A stretch of DNA of 64,000 nucleotides from assembly GCF_900176595.1 (NCBI RefSeq), contig NZ_LT838813.1, positions 2,491,001 to 2,555,000 of the forward strand, given 5' to 3'. This stretch comes from Aquiflexum balticum DSM 16537. Its GTDB lineage: Bacteria; Bacteroidota; Bacteroidia; Cytophagales; Cyclobacteriaceae. How positions within the stretch are numbered: the stretch's first letter is position 1; each line of letters starts with the position of its first letter. Of this stretch, positions 17,590 through 27,700 are shown one piece after another. The position numbers and the translations under genes were made by a program. The notes under the pieces were generated by a model. That model saw only the letters and a list, made by a program, of their open reading frames with translations. It did no database searches and had not been told where the DNA came from.

Positions 17590-19724
17590 GTATGTCAGGA
17601 ACAACACTGGAACAGTTCAGTTACGACAATAAGATCGTAAAGTACTTCGGGGTCGCCACCATTGCTTGGGGCCTTGTCGGAATGCTGGTGGGGGTGATTG
17701 CAGCTACCCAGCTCTTTCTACCCGAAGCCAACCTCGGAAATCCATACACTACTTTCGGCAGAATCAGACCGCTACATACCAATGCAGTGATCTTCGCCTT
17801 TGTAGGTAATGCGATTTTTGCTGGTATTTATTATTCAATGCCCAGATTACTGAAAACTCCCATGTGGAACAAAGCGCTTAGCTGGTTTCATTTTTGGGGT
17901 TGGCAGACAATCATTTTATTGGCGGCCATTAGCCTTCCTTTGGGATTGACAACTTCCAAAGAATACGCAGAGTTGGAATGGCCTATCGATATTTTGATTG
18001 CTGTAGTATGGGTGGCTTTCGGTGCCAATATGATCGGTGCACTGATCAAAAGAAGGGAAAAGCACCTGTATGTGGCTATTTGGTTTTATTTGGCCTCATT
18101 TGTTACGGTAGCGGTCCTTCATATTTTCAACTCACTTGCACTTCCTGTTTCCTTCTTCAAAAGTTATTCCGCTTATGCCGGAGTACAGGATGCGTTGGTA
18201 CAATGGTGGTACGGACATAATGCCGTGGCGTTTTTTCTGACAACGCCATTTTTGGGATTGATGTATTACTACCTTCCCAAAGCTGCCAATAGACCGGTTT
18301 ATTCCTACAAGCTGTCTATTATCCACTTTTGGTCCTTGATTTTCTTATATATCTGGGCAGGACCACATCATTTGTTGTATACGGCATTACCAGAATGGGC
18401 ACAAATCTTAGGGGTTGTGTTTTCGGTCATGTTGATCGCACCATCATGGGGCGGGATGGTCAATGGTCTTTTGACCCTTAGGGGTGCTTGGGACAAAGTC
18501 CGTGTCGATCCGGTTTTGAAATTTATGGTGGTAGCGGTTACTGCCTATGGTATGTCCACTTTCGAAGGGCCAATGCTTTCTTTGAAAAATGTAAATGCCA
18601 TTGCACACTACACCGATTGGATAGTTGCACACGTGCATATCGGAGGCCTTGGATGGAACGGCTTCTTCACTTTCGCTATGCTATATTGGTTATGGCCTAA
18701 AATGTGGAAAACAGATTTGTATTCCACCAAATTGGCTACCACTCACTTCTGGATGGGTACTTTAGGTATCATTTTCTATGCTCTGCCGATGTATGTTGCA
18801 GCATTGACTCAGTCTTTGATGTGGAAAGAGTTTACAGAAGCAGGAAGATTGGCTTATCCAAACTTCTTGGAGACCGTAGTTCAGATTGTTCCCATGTATA
18901 TGTTGAGAGCTTTCGGTGGCCTATTGTATCTGGCAGGGGCGATCTTGATGGTATATAATATGGTTAAAACGGCTAAGCAAGGTAAGTTTGTGGCCTACGA
19001 GGCTGATGAAGCGCCTGCCCTGAAGCCACATGTACCTTATGAAGGGGAGTTCTGGCACAGGGCTTGGGAAAGAAAGCCAATTTTCTTTACCGTATTGGCT
19101 ACCATAGCTATTCTGATCGGTGGGGCAATAGAGATTATCCCGACTATTTTGGTGAAATCCAATGTACCTACCATTTCAAGTGTGACCCCTTATACTCCTC
19201 TGGAATTACAGGGAAGAGATCTGTATATATCCCATGGTTGTGTGGGCTGTCATTCTCAGATGATCAGACCTTTTAGGTCTGAAACTGAGAGATATGGAGA
19301 ATATTCCAAAGCCGGGGAATTTGTGTATGACAGACCTTTCCTTTGGGGCTCTAAAAGAACAGGACCTGATTTACATAGGGTAGGTGGGAAATATCCCGAT
19401 AGCTGGCACTACCACCATATGGTAGACCCAACCAGTATGTCGCCGGGTTCTTTGATGCCTCCATATCCCTGGATGTCTACCAATATCATGGACCATAGCG
19501 ATGTGCCGGCCAAAATCAGGACCCTTCAGAAACTGGGAGTTCCTTATCCAGAAGGTTATGACCAGCAAGCCAATGCGGATTTGATGGTACAAGCAGATCA
19601 GATTGTAAAAAGTCTTCAGGCTACAGGGGTAGAAGTATTGCCAGAATCTGAAATTGTGGCACTGATTGCTTATCTACAGCGATTGGGTACAGACATTAAG
19701 AAAACGACAGCTTCCAATCCTTAA
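17586..19724 (+). CDS. ccoNO: Fused cbb3 cytochrome oxidase subunits I and II (CcoNO)
   Basis: A 712-residue fusion of the two core oxidase subunits. Residues 1 to about 480 are CcoN, a twelve-helix haem-copper oxidase with its conserved histidines (HTNAV about residue 64, YGHNAVAFF about 211, GPHH about 258, HVHIGGLGW about 345). Residues about 490-712 are CcoO: one membrane helix, then the haem c site CVGCH (about 551) and the MSPGSLMPPYPW segment providing the axial methionine. It reduces O2 at low oxygen while pumping protons. The fusion is usual in Bacteroidota. Overlaps ccoS by 4 bp; ccoQ follows after 12 bp. Confidence 0.96.
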   Translation: MSMSGTTLEQFSYDNKIVKYFGVATIAWGLVGMLVGVIAATQLFLPEANLGNPYTTFGRIRPLHTNAVIFAFVGNAIFAGIYYSMPRLLKTPMWNKALSWFHFWGWQTIILLAAISLPLGLTTSKEYAELEWPIDILIAVVWVAFGANMIGALIKRREKHLYVAIWFYLASFVTVAVLHIFNSLALPVSFFKSYSAYAGVQDALVQWWYGHNAVAFFLTTPFLGLMYYYLPKAANRPVYSYKLSIIHFWSLIFLYIWAGPHHLLYTALPEWAQILGVVFSVMLIAPSWGGMVNGLLTLRGAWDKVRVDPVLKFMVVAVTAYGMSTFEGPMLSLKNVNAIAHYTDWIVAHVHIGGLGWNGFFTFAMLYWLWPKMWKTDLYSTKLATTHFWMGTLGIIFYALPMYVAALTQSLMWKEFTEAGRLAYPNFLETVVQIVPMYMLRAFGGLLYLAGAILMVYNMVKTAKQGKFVAYEADEAPALKPHVPYEGEFWHRAWERKPIFFTVLATIAILIGGAIEIIPTILVKSNVPTISSVTPYTPLELQGRDLYISHGCVGCHSQMIRPFRSETERYGEYSKAGEFVYDRPFLWGSKRTGPDLHRVGGKYPDSWHYHHMVDPTSMSPGSLMPPYPWMSTNIMDHSDVPAKIRTLQKLGVPYPEGYDQQANADLMVQADQIVKSLQATGVEVLPESEIVALIAYLQRLGTDIKKTTASNP

Positions 19725-19736
19725 ACTTCCAGTGTT

Positions 19737-19928
19737 ATGAAAAAAGACATCTTAAGTTCCATAGAGAACATTGAAATCTATCCCATCATATCCTTACTGA
19801 TCTTTGTGATCTTCTTTGTTGGGATGTTCATATGGGTAATCAGAGTTGACAAAAAGTATATAGATCATATGAAAGAAATGCCTTTCGATGATGAATCACC
19901 AAAGAACAGCGGCTATGAAAAAGTTTAA
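19737..19928 (+). CDS. ccoQ: cbb3 oxidase small subunit CcoQ
   Basis: A 63-residue protein with one membrane helix (about residues 17-37) and a charged tail, matching CcoQ in size, topology and position between ccoNO and ccoP. CcoQ stabilises the oxidase complex. Its last 14 bases overlap the start of ccoP. Confidence 0.85.
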   Translation: MKKDILSSIENIEIYPIISLLIFVIFFVGMFIWVIRVDKKYIDHMKEMPFDDESPKNSGYEKV

Positions 19929-20844
19929 ATCCATATTGATCTTGTTGGCGGGGATTTTCAGCACTCTGCCGGCAATGGCCCAGACCAGTGAAGTGTCATG
20001 GGTTTCCCAAATGCAGCAAATGGAAAGCAGTCAATTGACTTTATTGATCATTTTGGCTGTGGTGCTTGGAGTCATTGTCTTGCTGTTGATTTTGATGATT
20101 TACCTCATGTCTTTCATGGTGGCGGTTTTCAAAAAAGAGAATCCTGAATTGGCCAATGAGCCATCTTGGTGGGATGAATTTAAATTGAAATACATCACAG
20201 GTAAAATGAAACCGGTTGGTGGCAAAGAAGAAAAACAATTAATGCTTGACCACAATTATGATGGCATAGTGGAATTGGACAATCATATGCCACCTTGGCT
20301 GGTAAATGTATTTTACCTCACCATTGCCTTTGCTGTAGTTTATTTCACTTATTATTCTGTTCTGGGATTGGGAAAAACCCAATTGGAAGAATATGCGGAA
20401 GAGCAGAGATTAGCTGCAATCAAAATTGAACAATACCAAGCAACGGCAGTCAGTAGCATTGATGAAAATTCTGTTGTATTTGATGAATCTGCTTCGGCAC
20501 TTTCTGCTGGGCAGCAGATTTTCAGTGCCAACTGTGTTGCTTGTCATGCCTCTGATGGTGGAGGAGGTGTAGGGCCCAATCTTACTGATGAATATTGGAT
20601 CCATGGTGGTTCCATTCAGGATATTTTCAGGGTTACCAAATATGGTGTTCCTGAAAAAGGAATGATCCCTTGGGCTGACCAATTAAGCCCTGAAGAAATG
20701 CAGCAAGTTTCCAGTTATATCAAAACCTTGGTGGGAACCACACCTGCAAATCCTAAAGCACCTCAAGGTGAAAAACTTGACCCTGAGCAACCAATAGAAG
20801 AAGAAGTTATTGAAGAGGCGACCATCGTTGCAGAAGTTAAATAG
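19915..20844 (+). CDS. ccoP: cbb3 oxidase subunit III, mono-haem CcoP
   Basis: A 309-residue cytochrome c subunit. The N-terminus looks like a signal peptide or first helix (ends PAMAQ), followed by a helix at about 40-65, the CcoP N-terminal helix (about 125-148) preceded by DGIVELDNHMPPW, and one haem c motif CVACH (about residue 206) with an axial methionine in EKGMIPW. Most proteobacterial CcoP proteins carry two haems; only one is seen here, as is common in Bacteroidota. The tail is proline- and glutamate-rich. Start chosen at the ATG at 19915 because it begins the signal-like sequence; an earlier in-frame ATG would lie deeper in ccoQ. A terminator follows. Confidence 0.93.
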   Translation: MKKFKSILILLAGIFSTLPAMAQTSEVSWVSQMQQMESSQLTLLIILAVVLGVIVLLLILMIYLMSFMVAVFKKENPELANEPSWWDEFKLKYITGKMKPVGGKEEKQLMLDHNYDGIVELDNHMPPWLVNVFYLTIAFAVVYFTYYSVLGLGKTQLEEYAEEQRLAAIKIEQYQATAVSSIDENSVVFDESASALSAGQQIFSANCVACHASDGGGGVGPNLTDEYWIHGGSIQDIFRVTKYGVPEKGMIPWADQLSPEEMQQVSSYIKTLVGTTPANPKAPQGEKLDPEQPIEEEVIEEATIVAEVK

Positions 20845-20855
20845 CACAATTATAT

Positions 20856-20892
20856 CAATATCCGATGGAAATTTTCTATCGGATATTGTTTT
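20856..20892 (+). terminator. Terminator after ccoP
   Basis: An 11-bp perfect stem CAATATCCGAT / ATCGGATATTG with an 11-base loop, followed by TTTT. It separates the structural oxidase genes from ccoG and may only partly stop transcription. Confidence 0.75.
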
Positions 20893-20938
20893 ACAAAATG
20901 CAAAACATAAGTTTTAATACACTATTTCTTAAAGTACC

Positions 20939-22363
20939 ATGAGTAAAGTCAATCCTAACCAAAATCCTGATGTATTCCGTGACGCACTTGGTACTGTAAA
21001 AGGTGATGGTAAACGAAACTGGATTTACCCAAAAAAAGTATCAGGTAAGTTTTACCGGTGGAGGACTTATCTTTCCTGGGTTTTGTTGGCCATTTTATTT
21101 GCAGGCCCATTTATCCAAGTAGGTGGGAGACCTTACATGCTTTTCAATATATTTGAAAGGAAATTCATCATTTTTGGTGCAGCATTTTGGCCTCAGGATA
21201 CCCACTTATTGATTTTTCTCCTTTTGATTCTATTTGTATTCATTATTCTGTTTACGGCGGTTTTTGGGAGGATATTCTGTGGTTGGGCCTGTCCCCAAAC
21301 ACTTTTTCTGGAAATGGTATTTCGCAAGATAGAGTATTGGATAGAAGGAGATGCCAATCAGCAGCGCAGGCTAAATGACATGGAATGGAACAGGGAGAAA
21401 ATCTGGAAAAAGAGTTTTAAAATGACCCTATTTGTTATTATTTCTCTTGCAATAGCCCATTTGGTCATGGCTTATTTGATAGGCGTAGACCAGGTAAAGG
21501 AAATCGTCAGTCAGCCACCATCTGAACACATGGCAGGCTTTATAGGATTGATGGCTTTTGCTGGAATCTTTCTTTTTGTCTTTTCTTGGTTTAGGGAGCA
21601 GGCCTGTATTGTGGTTTGTCCCTATGGAAGACTCCAAGGAGTTTTGTTGGATGCCAATTCCATCAATGTTACCTATGACCATGTCAGAGGCGAACCTAGG
21701 GCTCCAATAAGAAAAAACAAAATTGAAGAAAGCCCCAAGGGGGATTGCATTGATTGTGGACTGTGTGTTCAGGTCTGTCCGACAGGAATTGATATCCGCA
21801 ACGGAGTACAAATGGAATGTGTCAATTGTACTGCCTGTATAGATGCTTGCGATGAGGTTATGGAAAAAGTAGATAGGCCTTTGGGACTTATTCGTTATGC
21901 ATCTGATAACAGTATTGAAAAAAGAACCCAAAAGTTGATTACTCCGCGGGTAAAGGTGTATTCCTTGATGTTGGTTGTTTTAATGGGCGCATTTGTGACC
22001 TTGATTGCGACAAGGGATGATTTGGGTGCAACAGTAACCAGATTCAGGGGAATGACCTATCAAGCCCGTGATACAGGAGAAATCAGTAACTTGTATGAAG
22101 TGACCTTTATCAATAAAACCTTTGAGCCACAGACTGTGGAATTGAAAGCTGAGGATCCGGATTTTAGAGTAGAGGTAGTCGGGGATCAAAATTGGACATT
22201 GGAAGGTCAGGCAAAATTTGAAGGGAGGTTCTTTATCGTAAAAAACAACGAAGATGTAAAGATACCCCAAGAAAAAATCAAATTGGTCCTGCTCCAAAAC
22301 GGAGAAGAGATTGATAAAATCAAAACCAGCTTTATGGGGCCGGTGTATAAGGGAGGAAGTTAA
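20939..22363 (+). CDS. ccoG: cbb3 oxidase accessory ferredoxin-like protein CcoG
   Basis: A 474-residue membrane protein of the FixG/RdxA/CcoG family, shown in other bacteria to reduce copper for cbb3 assembly. Membrane helices lie at about 40-60, 85-108, 160-182, 198-216 and 342-360. A CGWACPQ motif (about residue 118) and CPYGR (about 226) are family marks. Two 4Fe-4S clusters are indicated by CIDCGLCVQVCP (about 270) and CVNCTACIDACD (about 297). The C-terminal 110 residues form the Ig-like FixG_C domain. The start ATG at 20939 has 94 bp of leader containing the ccoP terminator. Confidence 0.95.
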   Translation: MSKVNPNQNPDVFRDALGTVKGDGKRNWIYPKKVSGKFYRWRTYLSWVLLAILFAGPFIQVGGRPYMLFNIFERKFIIFGAAFWPQDTHLLIFLLLILFVFIILFTAVFGRIFCGWACPQTLFLEMVFRKIEYWIEGDANQQRRLNDMEWNREKIWKKSFKMTLFVIISLAIAHLVMAYLIGVDQVKEIVSQPPSEHMAGFIGLMAFAGIFLFVFSWFREQACIVVCPYGRLQGVLLDANSINVTYDHVRGEPRAPIRKNKIEESPKGDCIDCGLCVQVCPTGIDIRNGVQMECVNCTACIDACDEVMEKVDRPLGLIRYASDNSIEKRTQKLITPRVKVYSLMLVVLMGAFVTLIATRDDLGATVTRFRGMTYQARDTGEISNLYEVTFINKTFEPQTVELKAEDPDFRVEVVGDQNWTLEGQAKFEGRFFIVKNNEDVKIPQEKIKLVLLQNGEEIDKIKTSFMGPVYKGGS

Positions 22364-22632
22364 AGGGATGAAGGATGAAAAAAGGAGCAATGAGCCAAAG
22401 ATTAGCTTTAGGCACAGCTTATAAAATAAGGGCATTAGAGAGTGGCTATAAACTTTGCCTTGTCCCCTCCCTGCCTGTCGGCAGACAGGGACGGTAGGAG
22501 AGGTCTTGGGTCCTCCTGGTAAATAGATTTCTCTCTACGTTCGAAATGACAAAACAGGACTACCCTATAAACGATTAAACCTGTCTGCCATTGCGGATCA
22601 ATTAATAAAACAATCATTAAAATTAAAAACAT
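22364..22632. repeat. Repeat-derived spacer between ccoG and ccoH
   Basis: Starts right after the ccoG stop with purine-rich 7-base units (AAGGGATG, AAGGATG, AAAAAAGG at about 22363-22387). It then holds a palindrome (CCTGTCGGCAGACAGG, about 22471-22486) and a fragment of the interspersed repeat (CTCTCTACGTTCGAAATGAC, about 22530-22549). No ORF. The repeats insert about 270 bp into what is otherwise a compact locus. Confidence 0.6.
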
Positions 22633-23058
22633 ATGGACTGGGGAAAAGGAATAATACTCACATTAGTTGCTTTTGGGATACTGATGATAGGGATGGTGAC
22701 TTTTTGTATCAAGCAAGACGATATCCATCTGGTGACTCAAAATTATTACGAGGAGGAAATCAAGTATCAGGATCAAATTGAAAAAATGATCAATGCCAGT
22801 GAAATTGGCTATAATGTCTTGGTCTATGATAGTCAACTCAAAAAAGTCGATTTACTGTTGCCCAAAGGAGCAAAAGGAACCCTTCACTTGTTCAGGCCAT
22901 CAGATGCAAGACTTGACCAAAAGATTGCTTTTGACATCACTGAGACAAATGCCAGCTCGATAAACGTGAAAGACCTGAAGCCGGGATATTGGAGAATAAA
23001 ACTGAGTTGGTCTGAGGACGGAAAAGAATTTTACGAAGAGAAAAAAATCAATATCTAA
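22633..23058 (+). CDS. ccoH: FixH/CcoH family protein
   Basis: A 141-residue protein with one N-terminal membrane helix (about residues 7-27) and a beta-rich extracytoplasmic domain, the FixH/CcoH type that binds assembling cbb3 oxidase. NYYEEEIKYQDQI (about residues 37-49) is a typical family segment. It sits between ccoG and a SafE-like permease and its stop codon abuts the next start. Confidence 0.88.
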   Translation: MDWGKGIILTLVAFGILMIGMVTFCIKQDDIHLVTQNYYEEEIKYQDQIEKMINASEIGYNVLVYDSQLKKVDLLLPKGAKGTLHLFRPSDARLDQKIAFDITETNASSINVKDLKPGYWRIKLSWSEDGKEFYEEKKINI

Positions 23059-23763
23059 GTGATCTGGACAGCGTTTTTATTGGGGTTTTTGGGTTCATTC
23101 CATTGTTTGGGAATGTGCGGCCCTATTGCCTTGGCAGTATCGGCCAAAGACAATGCTCCTTTCTTGCGCAATAAAATCATCTATAATCTTGGGCGAACCC
23201 TCACTTATACCTTGCTAGGCGCCGTTATCGGGATGATCGGTTTTTCTTTGGCCCTGGCAGGAATTCAACAATGGATTTCCATATTAATGGGGGCATTAAT
23301 CTTATTGATGGCATTCTTTTACAAAAGCTCGGAAAGGTATATTACCAAATCGGGTCTTTTTGGAGCAGTTTCCAAGTTGAAATCCTCTTTGGGTTATTTT
23401 TTGAAAAAAGGCGGTACTCCTGCTTTTTTTGCTTCGGGTTTATTGAATGGCATGCTTCCCTGTGGCATGGTGTACATTGCCTTGGTGGCTTCCTTGGCCC
23501 TCCAAAGTCCCATCTATGGTGCTATGTACATGTTCTTTTTTGGAATCGGAACCATCCCTATGTTGATTGGGGTCATGATTTCCGGTAAAATCCTTTCACT
23601 ATCCCTCAGGACCAAACTGACCAAAGCACTTCCATACTTTGCGATGTTTATTGGAATTTTGTTTATAGTAAGAGGAATGGGATTGGGAATCCATTATGTC
23701 AGCCCTAGGTTGCAGGTTTTTGATTATGGTGCTGAAAAGATTGAGATGACAATGTGTGAGTGA
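23059..23763 (+). CDS. SafE/TauE-like membrane permease of the cbb3 locus
   Basis: A 234-residue protein with six or seven membrane helices, of the DsbD_2/SafE type (sulfite exporter TauE/SafE family in databases). The first helix has FLGFLGSFHCLGMCGPIAL with a C-x4-CGP pair, and a second cysteine motif NGMLPCGMVY lies near residue 137. These cysteines and the fixed position after ccoH suggest a role in copper or thiol supply to the oxidase rather than sulfite export. It begins with GTG directly after the ccoH stop codon, so it is translationally coupled. Confidence 0.85.
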   Translation: MIWTAFLLGFLGSFHCLGMCGPIALAVSAKDNAPFLRNKIIYNLGRTLTYTLLGAVIGMIGFSLALAGIQQWISILMGALILLMAFFYKSSERYITKSGLFGAVSKLKSSLGYFLKKGGTPAFFASGLLNGMLPCGMVYIALVASLALQSPIYGAMYMFFFGIGTIPMLIGVMISGKILSLSLRTKLTKALPYFAMFIGILFIVRGMGLGIHYVSPRLQVFDYGAEKIEMTMCE

Positions 23764-23786
23764 GTTTGGGCTTAATTTTATAGAGA

Positions 23787-23807
23787 GTTGGCAGTCTGAA
23801 GACTGCA
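23787..23807. repeat. 21-bp direct repeat, left copy beside BrnTA
   Basis: GTTGGCAGTCTGAAGACTGC plus A. The inner part GCAGTCTGAAGACTGC is an interrupted palindrome. An identical copy lies at 24553-24573, on the other side of the toxin-antitoxin pair. Confidence 0.8.
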
Positions 23808-23879
23808 TATTGGCGGGTCTAGGCATGCCTACAGTAGGTGGTTCTGAAGACTTTAACCAATTTCGATTGCTTGAAAATT

Positions 23880-24116
23880 TTATGTCTCTTTCAATTTCTC
23901 AGAGATGAAAACCTTGATAAGACTTTGACGGGTAATTCCTAATCGTTGGGCTGATTTATCCAACTCCTGAACCATCCATTCAGGAAAATCCACACTGACA
24001 CGTTTGGGCTTTAATCCTGGTTTGCTTGCCTTTTCTAGATTTAAAAAATCAGACAAATCCTCATTGTTCTCAAACTTTTGATCAAACTCAGCCGATGTAA
24101 TAGATTGCTTTTTCAT
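23880..24116 (-). CDS. brnA: BrnA-like antitoxin
   Basis: A 78-residue protein. The C-terminal half (PKRVSVDFPEWMVQELDKSA, then QRLGITRQSLIKVFISE) is a ribbon-helix-helix DNA-binding fold, as in CopG/BrnA antitoxins; the N-terminal 35 residues would wrap the toxin. It overlaps the toxin gene by 29 bp and is downstream of it, the usual brnT-brnA order. It should neutralise BrnT and repress the operon. Confidence 0.85.
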   Translation of the reverse strand: MKKQSITSAEFDQKFENNEDLSDFLNLEKASKPGLKPKRVSVDFPEWMVQELDKSAQRLGITRQSLIKVFISEKLKET

Positions 24117-24348
24117 TTTCCATTGATTTTCTTACTGAAATTATTCGTTTCATATCATTTCTGACGGTGAATATAGCCGACCAAATACTTTGATTGAATT
24201 GGGCAATCAATAAATATCGTTTTTCATCTACTGTCTTAGCCTCAATAACTACCCTGTTTGCGTCATCCCATAATTGTTGTGCTTGATTAAAATCAATACC
24301 GTGTTTAATTCTATTTGATTCACTTTTGTGAGGATCATATTCAAACAT
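24088..24348 (-). CDS. brnT: BrnT-like ribonuclease toxin
   Basis: An 86-residue protein matching the BrnT toxin family. It has the opening FEYDPHKSESNRIKHGIDF, the strand VIEAKTVDEKRYLLIAQF (family form: R-x-x-x-IG) and the closing RIISVRKSMENEKAIY, close to the family ISARKA..E...Y. BrnT is a RelE-like ribonuclease that blocks translation. First gene of a two-gene operon with brnA. Confidence 0.87.
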   Translation of the reverse strand: MFEYDPHKSESNRIKHGIDFNQAQQLWDDANRVVIEAKTVDEKRYLLIAQFNQSIWSAIFTVRNDMKRIISVRKSMENEKAIYYIG

Positions 24349-24552
24349 TTCTCAAATTTATTTCAAACAGCGGTCTATCGCAAGTCAAAAATAAGTAAAA
24401 ACAGCTTAATTACCGTTGCTTTTTTGTATGATTATCAACCTTTTTTCAATTATCCTATACTCTTAACTAGAATCAAGCAAATAAATTTTCAGCGGATAAT
24501 ACGAATTGAATTCTGGTAAAGGAGGAAAGGGTTTATTTTTAAAATACCCGTG
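24349..24552. other. Intergenic DNA upstream of brnT
   Basis: AT-rich DNA between brnT and the right 21-bp repeat. I see no gene, hairpin or clear promoter here; together with the next 160 bp it makes a 367-bp gap before sbcC. Confidence 0.5.
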
Positions 24553-24600
24553 GTTGGCAGTCTGAAGACTGCAAAGTGATGGTCCAAGTCTGAAGACTGG
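24553..24600. repeat. 21-bp direct repeat, right copy, with partial second copy
   Basis: 24553-24573 is identical to 23787-23807. It is followed at 24586-24600 by a partial third copy (AAGTCTGAAGACTGG). Together the copies bracket the BrnT/BrnA genes. Confidence 0.8.
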
Positions 24601-24683
24601 AACCACTCTTGTCTTATACCGCCTTTATGATGATCGAGCCTATTAACCTCTCTTCTAAAACACTCCTCCTCTCTACTTCAAAA

Positions 24684-24718
24684 CTATCTCATATCTCACG
24701 TCTTAAGTCTTTTGTCTA
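24684..24718 (-). repeat. Heptanucleotide array at the sbcC stop codon
   Basis: Read on the minus strand: TAGACAA, AAGACTT, AAGACGT, GAGATAT, GAGATAG. The first unit starts with the TAG stop codon of sbcC itself. One of the RAGANNN-type arrays described in the findings. Confidence 0.65.
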
Positions 24719-27700
24719 AAACGAATACCCCACCTGACTTCCTCTCTCTGGATCGAGTTCTACTTTGGCATAGACTTCTATCTCTTGTTGGAGTTCTTCT
24801 ACATGGGAGATGATGCCTACGATTCGGTTTTCGTGGCGGAGGGATTTGAGGGTTTCGAAGACGACACGGAGGGAATTTCTGTCCAATGCGCCAAAGCCCT
24901 CATCCAAAAAGAAAAAGGACTGATCCGCCTGATTGAGGGATTTTACTTTTTCGGCTAGTGCCAAGGCCAGGCATAGAGAAGCCTGAAAGGTCTGTCCACC
25001 GGATAGGGTTTTGAGCAAACGTTTTTTGCCGCCGTTGAGGTAGTCGATTACCCAGAAGGTATTATTATCGTCAATCTCCAAACTGAGGCTGTTTTTGGTC
25101 AGTTTCATAAAACGGAGGTTTGCCGTGGCACAGAGTTCTTTGAGGTAGATAGAACTGACGTATTTTACAAAACCACTTCCTTTGAAAAGCCTTTCCAATT
25201 CCTTTAGGTTGATTTCCCTTTTCTCCAGTTGACTGAATGTGACTTGGAGTTTTTGTTTTTCTTCCAACTTTTCTTTAATGGAAATTAGCTCTTGGTCAAG
25301 TAGTGTGAAGGATTTCTTAATCGCTTCCAAAGTGGACTTTTCTTCCTGAAGCTTATGTTGCAATCGCACAAATGCTTCTGGGTCGAAACTACTAACACCG
25401 GGTTGTGATTGCAGTTCTTCTAATTTGTTTTTGACTAAAAGATTCCTGTCCTCGAATTGCCTGATTTCTGCATCTACTTTATCGGCATCCAGAGAATGAT
25501 GGAAGAGTGCAATTAACTTTTCCTCATCTTCAAATCCGTATGTGATCTTGAGGGATTCAAATTCCTTTTGCAATTCACTTATCTTGATGGCTGCACTATC
25601 GGACTGGTTCTCAAAGTTTTTCAGGTTGGCCAGGTTGGTAGCCTGTTTGGTTCTGGTTTCCAGTAGTACTTTTTGTTTTCCGGAAAGTTTGAAAGCTGTC
25701 TCTTCTATGTCCTGTTGGACTTTTTGAATGGTCTGTTCGATGGCGGCTTTGTCTTTTTCGAAAAATGGCTTGCAGAATAAAGGGTCTTTGATCTCCTCTT
25801 TTTTGGCTGAAATTTTACTGCTAAGTCCCAATAAAGTTTGTTCAGCCTCCCGGATTTGCCTTTCCTCTTTTTCAAATTCGATTTGCCTTTCCTCCAAATT
25901 CTTCCTCAGTTCCTTTATCATTTGCAGCAGTTTTTCTCTTTTTTGGATTGCTTTGTCGGAATTTTGGATCAATTCATCTAAAGTCTCTTTGGTGTCCACT
26001 TGGTGGGAAATCAAATTTTGCTTTAGTTTCTTAATTTGTCCGGAAAGGATATTGATTTCCGTTTCTGTTTTGGCCTTATTGGTGTTTTGATTGTCCAGTC
26101 TGATCTGTTGCTCGGAATAGACCTGTTTCCAGGTAATAATCCGTTCCAATAAGCTTTTTGCCAATTCTATTTCTCTGTTTTTAGATTCCAGAGCATTGTT
26201 GTTGGTTTCGGCCAGGGGATGGGGATGATCTATTGCGCCGCAAAGTGGACAGGCCTCTCCATTAATCAGGAGGTGGGCATGGGCGGCCAAACCGGCCTGT
26301 CGCATCAGTTTTTCTTTCTCGGAGTCGAGTGTTTGGATGGTTTGTTTTTGGGAATGAATCCATGCTTCAAAGGAATTGGTTGATTCCGGTAATTTTTCAT
26401 TCAGGGTTTCTATTTGTGCGGTGATGCTTTGGGTAGAGGCAGATATTTGCTCGACATCTTTTTGTTTTTCGCTCAACTGGCTTTCCCAATTATCCCAATC
26501 ACGGGCTAATCCTTTCAGTTCGGATAGGGTATTGCTATGAGGAACAATGATGTTTTCGGATTCTTCTTCCAGCTGTTTTATCTGTTCTTTAATCGATGAT
26601 AATGCCTCCTTTTTCGAATCCAAATCAGGCTTTAATGTTTCAGTGATTGTTTTGGAGGCCTCAAATTCCGTGTTTAGATTCTTGATTTCAATTACCTTTT
26701 TTAGGTCCCTGATTTTGGTTTCCCTTTCTGATTTTTTGTCTGCTTTTTCTTTCAGTTCCAACTCTTCCTTTACTAGCTGCTCTATTTCTTGTTCATAAGT
26801 TTCCTTAAACCTCTTGCAATCTGTAACACTGACACGGTATTTCTCCAATTCAGCATTTTTCTCTTGGATCTGTTCCCAAACCGGCTTGAGGTAGGTTTTT
26901 GCTTTCAGGAAGTCTTTATAGATAGCTTTCTTGTTTTCTATTTCAGTCCTTTTCTTATTCAGTATTTCCCATTCCTTCAAAAAAACCTGTAATTGTGTAT
27001 GCTTGGCTTGAACTTCCTCCTGCTTTTTGAATTTCTGTTCAGATTGACCGAAAATTATCTCTGCGGCTTCGGCTTGGGTGGCAATTTCCTTGATCAATGC
27101 TGTTTTTTCAGATTGTAATTCAGGAGTTATTTCTGCCAAAGCTCCCAACTGTGTTTCCAAGCGGATCTTTTCATCCTTAAGGTTTCTGAGCAAAGTCCCC
27201 GTTTTGGAAGCCAAATCAAATCGCTCCAAACCAAAAAGCTCCTTCATCATCTCTGCTCTTGGTCCGGGAGTCAGGTCGATAAAATCCCGGAATTTGCCCT
27301 GCGGGATGATGATTGTTTGTTTGAAATGTTCCTTTTTCATGCCCACAAGGTCTTCAGCCACTTGGGTCAATGGTTCCAGTTGATCTCCTTTTTTTAGATA
27401 AAAAGCATGTTCGGCAGGTTTGACATCCTCGAAGTTTTTGGGATTTCTTTTGGCCGAATACCTTGCAATATAAGTGTTGACATTGTTGTTTCCGGCCCGG
27501 AATTCGAACGTGATCAGCAGAGTTTCGCTTTGGAGGTTGACCATGCTGTTTTTTTCACCTCGGTCTGATAGTCTTTCTGTACTGCCATAAAGGGCCAATA
27601 AAATGGCTTCCAAAATCGAGGACTTTCCACTGCCCACCGCCCCAAATATCCCGAATAGGCCCGCTGCGGTCAATTGGTCAAATGCTATGACCTGTTTTTC

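Noticed and set aside
23787..24600. CRISPR-like array from the repeated GCAGTCTGAAGACTGC motif
   Set aside because: Only two full copies and one partial copy, with 766 bp between the full copies; no spacers of regular length and no cas genes.
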